Source: Colwellia sp. (GTDB lineage: Bacteria; Pseudomonadota; Gammaproteobacteria; Enterobacterales; Alteromonadaceae). Taken from it: a stretch of DNA of 64,000 nucleotides. Below the pieces are notes generated by a model, which was not told the DNA's origin, made no database searches, and was given only the letters and a program-made list of their open reading frames with translations. Both the position numbers and the translations under genes were made by a program. Shown here in pieces: positions 27,229-37,156 of the stretch (within the stretch, counting starts at the first letter, position 1; each line of letters begins with the position of its first letter). The DNA lies in contig JALJPB010000015.1 in assembly GCA_022969175.1 (NCBI GenBank), positions 1 to 64,000 of the forward strand. Direction: 5' to 3'.

Positions 27229-28812
27229 CTACCAACTAGATAGTGCTGGTAAACTAAAGCGCTCACCTTGATAATTTAACTCCACCTTCTGTGGCAGTAT
27301 TTTATCTAAAAACAAGCCCTCCGAAATTTTATCACCTTCATACCTATCTCTGCCGTTAACTCGTACCCATCCTTCACCATCACTGGCGTAGATGTGCTGA
27401 TCAAACTCTAATTTTGGTACACCTTCTTGTACCCAAGTTGGCATTTTACTCAGTGTTGGAATGGTTTGAGTCAATTGTTTACCCTCTGATGATTGATAAT
27501 CAACCGTTTTCTCATTTGCAGTTTCATCGATAGCCGATTGAAAACGAGCCAAAAGCTCATCAGAAACGCCATCCACGGCGTTAACTCTGAAGCTTGAATC
27601 TTCAGAGTTGACTTTGATTGTTACCTTTATTTCACTTTGGGGTGCATCATCAGAGGCTAATTGCTTAACTGGTTCTGGTTCTGGTTTTTCTAGCTTTTGT
27701 TCAACTAGTTTCGATAATATTTCCACATCTTTTTCATTAGGGCTTAAACCAGAAAGATCGGAAGAGCTATTCTGTTCAAGTGCTTGCATTATTGCCTTGT
27801 TTTTATCTGTGAGTTGAGCGTCGGCAATCTTAGATTGCTCAGTCACAACAATGGCGTTATTTTCTAATGAGACAGAAGTGCTCTCTGGTGGTAAGTGATA
27901 TTCCCCCCCCCACCAAATGCCGGCAAATAAAACTACCGCAAAACTAATAGATAATATGCCTATCTTAATTGAAGGCTTTTGCCACCAAAATTCAGACTGA
28001 TACTCGTCACCTAATGCTTCAAGTGAAGCTTTCATAACACACTTTTTATTTACCACTGCATCATTATTATTATATGCATTCATTAAAGACCGATCACAGA
28101 GTAAATTGATCAATCGAGGGATGCCCTGCGATAATTTATGGATCGTTTTTACCGCACGGTTATTAAATATCGGACGATGACAGTCAACAACTGACAAGCG
28201 ATGTTTAATATAATTTGCCACTTCGATGCTAGTTAACGGCAACAAATGGTATCTAGCCGTTATTCGCTGAGCCAACTGTCGTAAATCTCTTCGTTTTAAC
28301 AGTTGTTGCAACTCCGGCTGGCCTATTAAAATAACTTGTAATAATTTTTTTGTATTGGTTTCTAAATTTGTTAACAAACGAAGCTGTTCAAGAACTTCCG
28401 GTTGTAGGTGTTGGGCTTCATCAATAATTAATAAGGTATTAATATCATTTTTGTGATTGGCTAATAGTTTTTCTTGAATTTTATCTGTCAGTGTTTTTAA
28501 CGTGGCGCCGGATTTACGGTATTTCACCTTCAGCTCATCACAAATCGTCGCTAGCAATTCTTGGCTAGACAGTGTTGGATTTAAAATAAATGCACTTTGA
28601 ATATTTTCTGGTAGTTGCTCCATTAAACATCGGCTAAGAGTTGTTTTCCCCGTACCAACTTCACCCGTTAGCAAAACAAAGCCACCCGTGTCACCTAAAC
28701 CATAAGTTAAATGCGATAACGCCTCTCGGTGGCGATCACTCATATATAAAAAACGTGGATTAGGCGCAATTGAAAAAGGCACCTCACTTAAAGCAAAAAA
28801 AGCTGTATACAT
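27229..28812 (-). CDS. GspA-GspB (ExeA-ExeB) fusion, type II secretion assembly ATPase
   Basis: A 527-residue inner-membrane protein likely to help the type II secretin cross or bind peptidoglycan. The N-terminal AAA ATPase (about 1-270) has MYTAFFALSEVPFSIAPNPR, Walker A GEVGTGKTT at 50-58 and Walker B LLIIDEAQ with D131/E132. One transmembrane helix follows (about 282-303), then an acidic Ser/Glu-rich linker. The C-terminal T2SSB domain (about 455-527) includes YASDGEGWVRVNGRDRYEGD. In Aeromonas ExeA and ExeB are separate proteins, and ExeA carries a peptidoglycan-binding domain; here that domain is not visible and the GspB part is fused. MshM-like ATPases are the main alternative for the N-terminal part. 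Confidence 0.8.
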   Translation of the reverse strand: MYTAFFALSEVPFSIAPNPRFLYMSDRHREALSHLTYGLGDTGGFVLLTGEVGTGKTTLSRCLMEQLPENIQSAFILNPTLSSQELLATICDELKVKYRKSGATLKTLTDKIQEKLLANHKNDINTLLIIDEAQHLQPEVLEQLRLLTNLETNTKKLLQVILIGQPELQQLLKRRDLRQLAQRITARYHLLPLTSIEVANYIKHRLSVVDCHRPIFNNRAVKTIHKLSQGIPRLINLLCDRSLMNAYNNNDAVVNKKCVMKASLEALGDEYQSEFWWQKPSIKIGILSISFAVVLFAGIWWGGEYHLPPESTSVSLENNAIVVTEQSKIADAQLTDKNKAIMQALEQNSSSDLSGLSPNEKDVEILSKLVEQKLEKPEPEPVKQLASDDAPQSEIKVTIKVNSEDSSFRVNAVDGVSDELLARFQSAIDETANEKTVDYQSSEGKQLTQTIPTLSKMPTWVQEGVPKLEFDQHIYASDGEGWVRVNGRDRYEGDKISEGLFLDKILPQKVELNYQGERFSLPALSSW

Positions 28813-28957
28813 AAGAATAATCGATGAGTAAGTAAGTGAATAAGTAAATGACTGAAAATAACCTATTGAAATTACCTATTTGTTGCTTGGATGTCAAAGA
28901 GCTTACCTAAATATTATGATAAACTTTAGCAATAACTCCATTAGTCGTTGAGCTCCT

Positions 28958-30256
28958 TTGCCCAAACCCAGTAGTAATCAAGATAGTCATTCAATACTTA
29001 ATCGCTTTTTAGTCGGCGGAGCTGTTCGCGATCAGTTACTCAATCGAGAAGTTAAAGACCATGACTATTTAGTGGTTGGTGCGACCGTTGAACAAATGTT
29101 GTCCTTAGGTTATACACAAGTAGGCAAAGACTTTCCGGTATTTCTTCACCCGCAAACAAAAGAAGAATATGCCTTAGCAAGAACTGAGCGCAAACAGGGT
29201 CAAGGTTATACAGGGTTTGTTTGTTATGCTGAGCCTGATGTTACTATTGAAGAAGACTTATTACGCAGAGACCTTACGGTCAATGCGATGGCAAAGACTA
29301 ATGACGGTACGATTATCGATCCTTTCAATGGACAAAAAGATCTTGAGGATCGTATTTTACGTCATGTTAGTGAAGCTTTTGTTGAAGACCCGTTACGAGT
29401 ATTGAGAGTTGCTCGCTTCGCTGCTCGATACCATAGCTATGGCTTTACCATTGCAGATGAAACCCTAGCACTAATGACGAAAATTAGTTTAAGTGGCGAA
29501 CTTACATCTTTAAGCGCAGAAAGAGTATGGCAAGAAATGCAATTAAGTTTATCTGAAGATAATCCAGAAGTTTTTTTTGAAACACTACGAAGTTGCCAAG
29601 CTCTTAACATCATATGGCCAGAATTAGACCAGCTATGGGGGGTACCAAACCCTGCATTATGGCATCCAGAAATTTGTAGTGGAGTCCATACCATGATGGT
29701 TCTAAAACAATCGGTATTATTAACTAATAACATAGAAAAATTAGCCGTACCAAAAACGGCTATTCGATTTGCAGCACTATGTCATGACTTAGGAAAAGGT
29801 CTCACTCAATCAGACAAATGGCCAAGTCATCATGGTCATGAAAAAGCCGGCTTGCCGTTAGTTGAAAAAATAGCGGCTGAGCTGAAAATCCCCAACCAAT
29901 ATAAACAACTTGCCCTTAAAGTTTGTGAACATCACCTACATTGTCACAAAGCCTTTCAATTAAAGTCCAGCACGCTATTAAAAATATTTAATCAGCTTGA
30001 TGTTTGGCGAAAGCCTGAAGAATTTGACGGTTTTATTATTGCTTGTAAAGCGGACTTTCTTGGCCGTTTAGGGTTTGAAAACCGTCCTTACCCACAGGAG
30101 CTATATTTAAAAGACGCCATGACGGCAGCCAGAAAAGTGAGTGCAAAAGTATTTGTTGAGCAGGGTTTAAAGGGGATTGAAATTAAAGAGGCGATGACAA
30201 AATCTCGGCTCAATGCGATAAAAGAGGTAAAAATCCGGTATGAATTAACACTTTAG
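28958..30256 (+). CDS. cca: tRNA nucleotidyltransferase (CCA-adding) with HD phosphohydrolase domain
   Basis: Adds or repairs the 3'-CCA end of tRNA. 432 residues. The nucleotidyltransferase head has FLVGGAVRDQLLNREVKDHD and the RRDLTVNAMA motif; the HD domain (about 245-345) has ALCHDLGKGL and HHGHEKAG, giving the multifunctional form also found in E. coli (phosphatase and 2',3'-cyclic phosphodiesterase). The start is TTG at 28958; no in-frame ATG precedes FLVGG, and E. coli Cca begins only a few residues before this motif, so the first dozen residues may be untranslated if a rarer start is used. A hairpin terminator follows. Confidence 0.93.
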   Translation: MPKPSSNQDSHSILNRFLVGGAVRDQLLNREVKDHDYLVVGATVEQMLSLGYTQVGKDFPVFLHPQTKEEYALARTERKQGQGYTGFVCYAEPDVTIEEDLLRRDLTVNAMAKTNDGTIIDPFNGQKDLEDRILRHVSEAFVEDPLRVLRVARFAARYHSYGFTIADETLALMTKISLSGELTSLSAERVWQEMQLSLSEDNPEVFFETLRSCQALNIIWPELDQLWGVPNPALWHPEICSGVHTMMVLKQSVLLTNNIEKLAVPKTAIRFAALCHDLGKGLTQSDKWPSHHGHEKAGLPLVEKIAAELKIPNQYKQLALKVCEHHLHCHKAFQLKSSTLLKIFNQLDVWRKPEEFDGFIIACKADFLGRLGFENRPYPQELYLKDAMTAARKVSAKVFVEQGLKGIEIKEAMTKSRLNAIKEVKIRYELTL

Positions 30257-30283
30257 TTTTATGCTCAATTTCAAATTACCAAT

Positions 30284-30309
30284 AAAAAACCAGCAGAAGC
30301 TGGTTTTTT
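30284..30309 (+). terminator. Intrinsic terminator after cca
   Basis: AAAACCAGC (30286-30294), loop AGAA, GCTGGTTTTTT (30299-30309): a stable stem followed by a T-run, 30 bp after the cca stop codon. Confidence 0.85.
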
Positions 30310-30427
30310 AATACTTGAATTAATGCCTTGATAAATCAGTTAATTGGAAAGTAAGCACAATGATACTTCATCGGCTACTTTCAACTCCAATAACTAACTG
30401 TTAGACAAGTCATTCAGCTCTTTACCA

Positions 30428-33085
30428 TTAAAAGTTATAAGTCGCTTTTACGTAGTAGAAACCACCACTGTAATCAAATGGTCCACTTTCGTAGTAAACA
30501 CCACTTACCACGCCGTAAGCACCACCATCTTTTTGTAACTCTTGTGCTTTGTTATCAAGAATGTTGTTAGCACCTGCTGATACTACCCAGCTATCATTAA
30601 CAAAATAGCTAACTTCAGCATCTAAAGTATACGATGAGCCAACAGTTTCTGACCAGCCGTAAGAGCTATTAACATCAGGCTCGTCGGCATGAGTTGCAAA
30701 CCACTCACCAAAGTAATTAGCACGAACAAACATGCTGACACTGTCCCAGCTTTGCGCCATGGTTAACGTACCACGATGTTCAGGAATACCTTCCTCTAAA
30801 CGACGAATTTTAAAATCAGAGGTAAATTCACCAGCATCAGAAACTTCAGTCGAATTATAGTTATAAGCAAGACTAAACTTAGTATCACCATTCATTAATT
30901 CCATGCCGTAGTTCATCACGACATCAAGACCTGTAGTTTTGGTATCAAAATCGTTAGCAAAGAAAGTTACTGTGCCGCCCAATAATAATTCTGGACTTGG
31001 GTACTTACCTTGTAGCGCATCAACATCTGCTTGAGTGATCTCTATTTTATCTGTTTGAGCTACGCGGTCAGTCACTTCAATACTATAGGCATCAACCGTC
31101 ATAAAGAAGTCTCCGCTTTGATATACCATACCAAGTGCAAAACTTTGTGATTCTTCTGGCTCAAGCTCAACACCACCTAACTGTGCAGATACAGGGTGTG
31201 TTGGCGGATAAGTTGCCGATTGAATTAATTCGCCACTAACAAGTGATGTTTGTGTATTAACTACATTGGCTTGACCAACCGTTGGCGCACGGAAGCCTGT
31301 TGAATGAGATGCCCGTAGCGCAAGATCATCAGTTAATTGATAGTGTGCGGTTAATTTATAGTTAGTGGTATTACCAAAAGAAGAGAAATCTTCGTAGCGA
31401 ACCGCGGCACCTAATAAGAAGTCTTCAGTAATGTAGGCTTCAACATCAACGTAAGCAGCAATACTTTGACGAGAACTTATACCTTGAGCTTCAGGCGAGA
31501 AACCAGCAAAACCATGAGAGCCCACACTAAACCCTTGATCGGCTAAAGGACCTTGTTCCCACGAGGCTTGTTCTCCCGAGATTATTTCAAAGCTCTCTTG
31601 ACGCCATTCAAACCCTGTTGCAAAGTTCATCTCATCGTCTAAGCCGATATCAAGACCTTTAACTAGATCCGCATTAAATGATTTTTCTAACTGAATATAA
31701 GAACCAGCTTCAAATGCGCTATTCGGTTGACTAATATTTAATGAGCCCATCGAAGGGTTGACTGTATTCACTAGGGTATAAGTTGATTTGTTTCGACCTA
31801 CTGAACCACTGATGTCAAAATAAGCTTCATCTAAGAATCCACCTTTAATTTCGCCTTTAGTGCCCATAGTCAAAGACGCATCATTGATAACACCGGTAAA
31901 TTGTGGCGTATAACCACCTGGCTTTAATTCATTAAACGCCCAACAATTTTCGCTGGCCGCTACTTGAGCATATTCTGGAGTATTAAGAATATTATCGATA
32001 CTTTCGCCAGTAACATTGTTGACCAAAGTAACATCGGTTGGACAGTCGCTCATTCCTGCTCCGGCCATATCACCCACTAACCAAACTTTACGAGTAGGAT
32101 CAAATTCACCATCGCCATCACTATCCCAGTCATAATCATAAACATCTTTACTAAATACACCGCCACGATTTTGCGGGTTACGATAGTAGTAACCACCAGT
32201 CGCTGTACGATCAGAGTAGTTACCCCACATATAAAATTCTTTATCATTACCTAAATCAAGACCAACATTACCAAAAACAGTAATATCATCTTCTATTTCA
32301 GGGTTACCCCAAACCATGGCAGGATTATTGATATGTTGGTTACCTGCGTCTTCCAATGCTTGAGCATCTGGGCGCTGAACGCTTCGACTAGTTGCATCGG
32401 CAGTTTTATATTGAAAACTTAAGTTAACAAAACCATCATCGGTAAACGGCATACCAATATTACCATCAACGACCAATAAGCCACCGTCACCTTCATAATA
32501 TTCGCCTGCTTTTACCGAAACTGAGCCACCGTCAGCACTGTCTTTTAATACAAAGTTCAGTACACCAGCAATGGCATCTGAACCGTATTGCGCAGCAGCA
32601 CCATCACGAAGCACTTCGACTTGTTTAATAGCAACACTAGGGATCACTGAAATATCAGGCCCTTGAGCACCATCATTTACACCACCACCTTGAAAGGCAA
32701 TAACCGAAGCTCTGTGACGTCGTTTGCCGTTAAGTAAAACTAAGGTGCTATCTGACGATAAACCACGTAAGTTAACCGGACGAATAAAAGAGGCAGCATC
32801 AGATATTGGTTGTTGGCGAACATTTAAAGAAGGTATTGCGCCTTGAAGCATATCAAGCATATCACTTGAGGCATTTTTACCCAATTCATCACCACCAACA
32901 ATGTCAATAGGTACCGGCGAGTCAGCAACAGATCTAGGTGCCGACCTTGTACCAACAACAGCAATTCGTTCGATGCTTTTTTCTTTTTCTGCTCTGGCAT
33001 CATCTTCAGCAGCATATGCAGAAACAGTTCCTAACGCCATGCTTACAGCAAGCGCTAATGTTCCCGTACGGAATGTATTAGACAT
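30428..33085 (-). CDS. TonB-dependent outer-membrane receptor
   Basis: An 885-residue outer-membrane transporter. Residues 1-26 are a signal peptide ending AYAA. A TonB-box-like acidic segment (IERIAVVGTR) is followed by a plug domain (about 45-180, with PVNLRGLSSDSTLVLLNGKRR and QVEVLRDGAAAQYGSDAIAG). The large barrel ends in the aromatic terminus YVKATYNF. The plug sequence resembles the large Alteromonadales family of TonB receptors for sugars or other organic ligands, but the substrate cannot be read. No fur box was recognised; the next upstream gene is a LysR regulator 760 bp away on the same strand, not obviously linked. Confidence 0.93.
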   Translation of the reverse strand: MSNTFRTGTLALAVSMALGTVSAYAAEDDARAEKEKSIERIAVVGTRSAPRSVADSPVPIDIVGGDELGKNASSDMLDMLQGAIPSLNVRQQPISDAASFIRPVNLRGLSSDSTLVLLNGKRRHRASVIAFQGGGVNDGAQGPDISVIPSVAIKQVEVLRDGAAAQYGSDAIAGVLNFVLKDSADGGSVSVKAGEYYEGDGGLLVVDGNIGMPFTDDGFVNLSFQYKTADATSRSVQRPDAQALEDAGNQHINNPAMVWGNPEIEDDITVFGNVGLDLGNDKEFYMWGNYSDRTATGGYYYRNPQNRGGVFSKDVYDYDWDSDGDGEFDPTRKVWLVGDMAGAGMSDCPTDVTLVNNVTGESIDNILNTPEYAQVAASENCWAFNELKPGGYTPQFTGVINDASLTMGTKGEIKGGFLDEAYFDISGSVGRNKSTYTLVNTVNPSMGSLNISQPNSAFEAGSYIQLEKSFNADLVKGLDIGLDDEMNFATGFEWRQESFEIISGEQASWEQGPLADQGFSVGSHGFAGFSPEAQGISSRQSIAAYVDVEAYITEDFLLGAAVRYEDFSSFGNTTNYKLTAHYQLTDDLALRASHSTGFRAPTVGQANVVNTQTSLVSGELIQSATYPPTHPVSAQLGGVELEPEESQSFALGMVYQSGDFFMTVDAYSIEVTDRVAQTDKIEITQADVDALQGKYPSPELLLGGTVTFFANDFDTKTTGLDVVMNYGMELMNGDTKFSLAYNYNSTEVSDAGEFTSDFKIRRLEEGIPEHRGTLTMAQSWDSVSMFVRANYFGEWFATHADEPDVNSSYGWSETVGSSYTLDAEVSYFVNDSWVVSAGANNILDNKAQELQKDGGAYGVVSGVYYESGPFDYSGGFYYVKATYNF

Positions 33086-33844
33086 GTTATTTCCTTCCCA
33101 AATTTTTTGACTAGTTTTTATAGTTATATATTATTTTTATTCAATTTCTCATTTATAGCTTAGCTGGTTTATTTCAGAGTGCGAAAAATAGCTAAGCAAT
33201 TATTTATAAAACAGCTAATTACTCTTTACAAGAGGTGAATAAATGAATTTTTACAGAAATTTACATTTAGTTGGTAAATTGTCATTAACTACGAAAGCTT
33301 GATGACTAATATTTAATCTATACAAGATGGACTAAGCCTATAAATGCTATAGGCTTTAGCTGATAATTAAAAAAAGTAAAGTGCGAATACATTCGTAATA
33401 ATAAATTGAATTTGTAAAAAAATGTAAAATTAAAAAAGTTCAAAAAAAAATATGTTTTTTTATTTTAGTTTGATTTAAATCATATAAAACATAAAAATAA
33501 ACCTAATTTTTACAGTTTGGTTACATGGTATACAGTATAATAACCTTTGTTCGATGGAAAACTAGCTAAAGTCAATGCTGAACACTATCAAACACCCCAA
33601 ACAAAACCCTATATTAATTCAATAATACTAAGTAATTATTCACTATTGAGCGCATAAAACCAGACAGCTTATTTAGCTCTCCTTTCATTTTTCCATATAC
33701 TCGCCATTAGGAATGTACTTTTATTTACATAGAAAAAACATAAAAGAAGCCAACGCCCATGGTGAACGGCTTTTAAATTTAGTGAAGAAAATGATAAGAA
33801 CAAGCTTGAACTGGATATAGTGATTAATACAAATTACCGCTAAG
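33086..33844. other. Long AT-rich intergenic region upstream of the TonB receptor
   Basis: Nearly 760 bp with no credible ORF. It must hold the receptor's promoter. TTGATTTAAATCAT at 33470-33483 resembles an FNR/CRP-type site (TTGAT-N4-ATCAA, one mismatch), but it is about 385 bp from the receptor start, so its relevance is doubtful. No repeat ends or RNA gene were recognised. Confidence 0.4.
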
Positions 33845-34717
33845 TTATTTTGTATTAACAAGCTCAGCCAGCTGCTGAGCAATACTTCTTAATGATAAAT
33901 TCTCAATACGCTGATTTGCACCACTGAGGCATACTACAATTTCAACGACCGGTAATGTTGGTAATTTATCGTTATGAGCAATAGCCAATAAATCATTAGG
34001 CACAGTATTTTTAGCTAGTACTGTTAAAGCCACACCACTGCGCGCTAATTCAATTAACACACTACTATTACTGGTTTGACAAACTAAGTCATAGGGTATT
34101 TCTCTTTTTTCTAGCCCATCGATAACGGTACTGTTAAATTTGCAACTAGGATCAAATAAAGCCAGTGGTATCGGCCTTGTATTTAACAGTTGCTCATTAG
34201 AGCAAACCCAAACACCATGGTCTTGATAAATCAGCTCGCCTTCATTGGTATTGGGAATACGAGTAAGTATGGCGACATCAAGCTCGCCTTTATCCATTTT
34301 CTGTCTAAGTTCGGCTGAACTTGCACTGACCACACTTGTGCTAACGCCAGGCAAGCTTTTTCTAAAAATATTAATGAGCACAGGTACTAAATGACGAACA
34401 TAATCATCTGGACAACCAATGCGGATAACATTTAGTCTACTGCCACCTTTAAGGGTATTCATAGCTTCATCATGTAAATTTAATAAGCGACGGGCGTATG
34501 GAATTAATGCTTTGCCATTGGCCGTTAGCGATAACTCTTTTGGACTTCGATAAAATAAAGCGTGATCGAGTTGTCCCTCTAATCGCTTCATTTGCATACT
34601 AATAGCAGATTGACTACGATAAATTTGACCTGCTGCACGAGTGAAACTGCCATTATCAACAACAGCAATAAAGGTCCTTAATAAATCAAAGTCCATTTTC
34701 TTCTGTTTTGTTGTCAT
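33845..34717 (-). CDS. LysR family transcriptional regulator
   Basis: A 290-residue DNA-binding regulator. The N-terminal winged helix-turn-helix (about 10-70) includes FDLLRTFIAVVDNGSFTRAA and SQSAISMQMKRLE. The C-terminal periplasmic-binding-protein-like effector domain (about 95-285) is intact. An upstream GTG at 34726 lies in frame, but TAGGTGGA sits 5-6 bases before the ATG at 34717 and overlaps that GTG, so 34717 is preferred. No divergent partner gene exists: the 568 bp upstream hold element B and then a glutathione S-transferase gene, a possible but unproven target. Effector unknown. Confidence 0.85.
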   Translation of the reverse strand: MTTKQKKMDFDLLRTFIAVVDNGSFTRAAGQIYRSQSAISMQMKRLEGQLDHALFYRSPKELSLTANGKALIPYARRLLNLHDEAMNTLKGGSRLNVIRIGCPDDYVRHLVPVLINIFRKSLPGVSTSVVSASSAELRQKMDKGELDVAILTRIPNTNEGELIYQDHGVWVCSNEQLLNTRPIPLALFDPSCKFNSTVIDGLEKREIPYDLVCQTSNSSVLIELARSGVALTVLAKNTVPNDLLAIAHNDKLPTLPVVEIVVCLSGANQRIENLSLRSIAQQLAELVNTK

Positions 34718-34848
34718 TAATTCCACCTACTTTACGTTATAGCGATTAACTGTAATTTATCAGCTTAGTTTATTAGATAACATCAATTTTATTGATAATA
34801 AACATCATCTTTATTGGTTTGCCGAAATCATTCAAATTAACTAATGTG

Positions 34849-35255
34849 ATACCAAGTCCATTAAGTTAGTTCCCACTCAGAGCTTGCCAGCGGTTTGAGA
34901 ATAAATAGAATTTTTTTGCATATAGTCACTCTCGGCTTGGGCATCCTGCGTCGCTCTATCTTCTGCATCCATGCAGTCGTATATGAAAGAAATTCTGTGT
35001 GGTTATCACATCGCTGGAAAGCTCCCAAAGGGCGAGTTTAAAAGGCTTACTGACTTCGTTATTGATTTTGACAAGGTTCCTACATGGATGTAGGACATTA
35101 GAGTAATGCAGGAGCAATTACCGAGAACAACCATTCTCGGCTTTATTTCCTAAGTCGCTCTAACTACACCATCCATGGTGTCGTCTTCAATCAATGCCTT
35201 GCCTCTAAGCCTTTTAACTCTCGCTGAGTGGGAAGAAATTTATTGGAATTGGTAT
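34849..35255. mobile_element. MITE-like element B with imperfect terminal inverted repeats
   Basis: The left end (from 34849) reads ATACCAAGTCCATTAAGTTA and the right end in reverse (from 35255) reads ATACCAATTCCAATAAATTT. After four more bases both continue CCCACTCAG, so roughly 33 bp match with about seven differences. About 407 bp, no credible ORF of its own. Inside, a 30-bp stretch (34953-34982) matches element A (21519-21548) at 29 positions, and a second stretch near 35114-35139 matches element A (21497-21521) in inverted orientation. The right end is 30 bp from the glutathione S-transferase ATG. Confidence 0.65.
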
Positions 35256-35285
35256 AACGCCATTAATTTAATAAAAGGACAACAA

Positions 35286-35936
35286 ATGAAACTTATTATC
35301 GGTAATAAAAACTACTCATCATGGTCGTTAAGGGCTTGGTTATTATTACGTTATTTTGATGTTGATTTTGATGAGCAAAGAATTACCTTATTCACGCCTG
35401 ATATGCATAAGCAAATGGAAGGGTTTTGCCCAAACTTCAAAGTGCCGGCATTAATAGATGATCACATTCAGGTTTGGGACTCTTTGGCCATCTGTGAATA
35501 TATAAATGAACACTATCTTAAAGGTGAAGCCTGGCCTGATGATATAAAACAAAAAGCGACTGCGCGCTCTATTGTTGCCGAGATGCATTCTGGTTTTACT
35601 CATTTACGTAACCGCTTGCCGATGAATTGTCGTCGGAAACCATCATCAGTACAACTATCAGATGATGTTAAAAACGATATCACGCGTATTATAACTATTT
35701 GGCAGCAATGCCTTAATAATGAAACAAGGCAGGAAGGCTTTTTGTTTGGTAAATTTTCTATCGCTGATGCCATGTATATTCCGGTAGTGTCTCGCTTTAC
35801 CACTTATGAAATTGACGTTCCTATAGAAGTACAGTCTTATATGACAATGATGCTGAATTTACCCGCCTTTAAAGAATGGCAACAGGCCGGAATCGCTGAG
35901 AGTGAAATTGTTGTTGAAGACGAGATAGAAGTTTAA
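35286..35936 (+). CDS. Glutathione S-transferase family protein
   Basis: A 216-residue cytoplasmic protein. The thioredoxin-like N-terminal domain starts MKLIIGNKNYSSWSLRAWLL, with SSWS supplying the probable catalytic Ser, and continues through the VPALIDD cis-Pro region and the WDSLAICEYI glutathione-binding turn. A helical C-terminal domain follows (about 90-210). The frame runs back to 35175, but those 37 codons lie in mobile element B; the ATG at 35286 follows AAAAGGA and matches the family start. Substrate unknown; detoxification is the general role. Confidence 0.9.
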   Translation: MKLIIGNKNYSSWSLRAWLLLRYFDVDFDEQRITLFTPDMHKQMEGFCPNFKVPALIDDHIQVWDSLAICEYINEHYLKGEAWPDDIKQKATARSIVAEMHSGFTHLRNRLPMNCRRKPSSVQLSDDVKNDITRIITIWQQCLNNETRQEGFLFGKFSIADAMYIPVVSRFTTYEIDVPIEVQSYMTMMLNLPAFKEWQQAGIAESEIVVEDEIEV

Positions 35937-36048
35937 TTAAAAAAGCTTATATTTCAATTAAGGTCTTTAAAAGTGGCATTCACTGCTGTAGTAACTAAGT
36001 TTTCTCAACTATAGTTTATTGTGGGTGTATTGATTTAAGGCATTTATT

Positions 36049-36864
36049 ATGAAATTTATTCAACTCATAAAGTCGACTTCTTTAATTATCATATCAGCAC
36101 TTTCAACGACGGCGTTGGCAGATAATTCTTGGTCGACGTATCACTGGGCAACAACAACGACAATAGTCAATTTACCTGTTATTGACAGTGTAACTTCTGA
36201 TTGGCAGGGCTCTTTTGATAATTCAATTGCACAATGGGATAAATCTGCCAATATTTCAAATATTGTTGAATCAACGGATGATAGGTCCCGTATTCGAAAA
36301 CGCTGCAGCGCTAAAACTGGGAAAATGAAGGTGTGCAACGCAAGCTATGGCTACAATGGTTGGGCTGGACTTGCCTCTATCAATATAGACTCTAATGGTC
36401 ATATTGTAAAAGGTGTAGCTAAAATGAATGATAGTTATATGGCAGGAGACACTGATGATTATCGCAATCACGTTATGTGTCAAGAAATGGGCCATATCTA
36501 TGGCTTAGGACACACAAGTGAAGACGGCTCTAGTCAAGAAACTTGTATGGATTACTCCGACGATTTAGCTAGCCAATGGCCAAACGATCATGATTATCAG
36601 TTGTTGAGCGCTATTTATAATCATGTTGACGATTATGACAGTGCTATTGCTAACAGTGAGAGTAATAGCGATGGTGATGCAACACCTTGCCGTGGCGGCC
36701 CTAAAAAATGCGGTAGTAACTCAAACGCTTCTTTAGGTATTAAGGTTTTTCAACGGGGGCGTGCACAAATCTGGGTATCTCATGGCGAAAACGGCTCTAC
36801 TTGGATTCACCATATTACTTTAGCCAAAGGATATAATGACATCGTTCATGATGACAGCCATTAA
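36049..36864 (+). CDS. Secreted metzincin-like protein with Gln in the zinc motif
   Basis: A 271-residue exported protein with a signal peptide ending ALAD. The central segment CQEMGHIYGLGH resembles the metzincin motif HExxHxxGxxH, with Gln145 in place of the first His, then Glu146, His149 and His155. A downstream CMDYS (Met167) would be the Met-turn. Cys residues at 86, 96, 144 and 166 could form disulphides. After about residue 195 a Ser/Asn/Asp linker and a C-terminal segment with CRGGPKKCG follow. The codon for residue 145 reads CAA. Either zinc is bound differently or activity is lost; the overall fold still points to a matrixin-like family. Terminator follows. Confidence 0.65.
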   Translation: MKFIQLIKSTSLIIISALSTTALADNSWSTYHWATTTTIVNLPVIDSVTSDWQGSFDNSIAQWDKSANISNIVESTDDRSRIRKRCSAKTGKMKVCNASYGYNGWAGLASINIDSNGHIVKGVAKMNDSYMAGDTDDYRNHVMCQEMGHIYGLGHTSEDGSSQETCMDYSDDLASQWPNDHDYQLLSAIYNHVDDYDSAIANSESNSDGDATPCRGGPKKCGSNSNASLGIKVFQRGRAQIWVSHGENGSTWIHHITLAKGYNDIVHDDSH

Positions 36865-36884
36865 CCATTTTCTGTTAATGCTCT

Positions 36885-36910
36885 AAAAGCTATTCATTTG
36901 AATAGCTTTT
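36885..36910 (+). terminator. Intrinsic terminator
   Basis: AAAAGCTATTCA and TGAATAGCTTTT are exact complements around TT, with a T-run, 20 bp after the metzincin-like gene. Confidence 0.85.
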
Positions 36911-37156
36911 TTATAACCAACATCCATCTCATATCAACAAATATAACTAACCTCTTCCCGGTAAAATAACCGGCTAAAATACAACCATAAGTCATCAACA
37001 AGATCAGTTAACAGTAATGACTAAACAGCAAACTTTACTTTCCATTTTTCAAACAAGTAATTTAATAAACTAACAGCCTCAAACTATGCAGTTTACTATT
37101 TTTAAGATACCTTGCTAACGCACCTCATCTAATACTAAAAATAGTTAGGAAATTTT

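Noticed and set aside
33470-33483. FNR/CRP-like site controlling the TonB receptor
   Set aside because: Only a one-mismatch match in very AT-rich DNA, about 385 bp from the gene start; not reported as a real site.
35175-35285. N-terminal extension of the glutathione S-transferase
   Set aside because: These codons lie inside mobile element B; the family start and AAAAGGA support the ATG at 35286.
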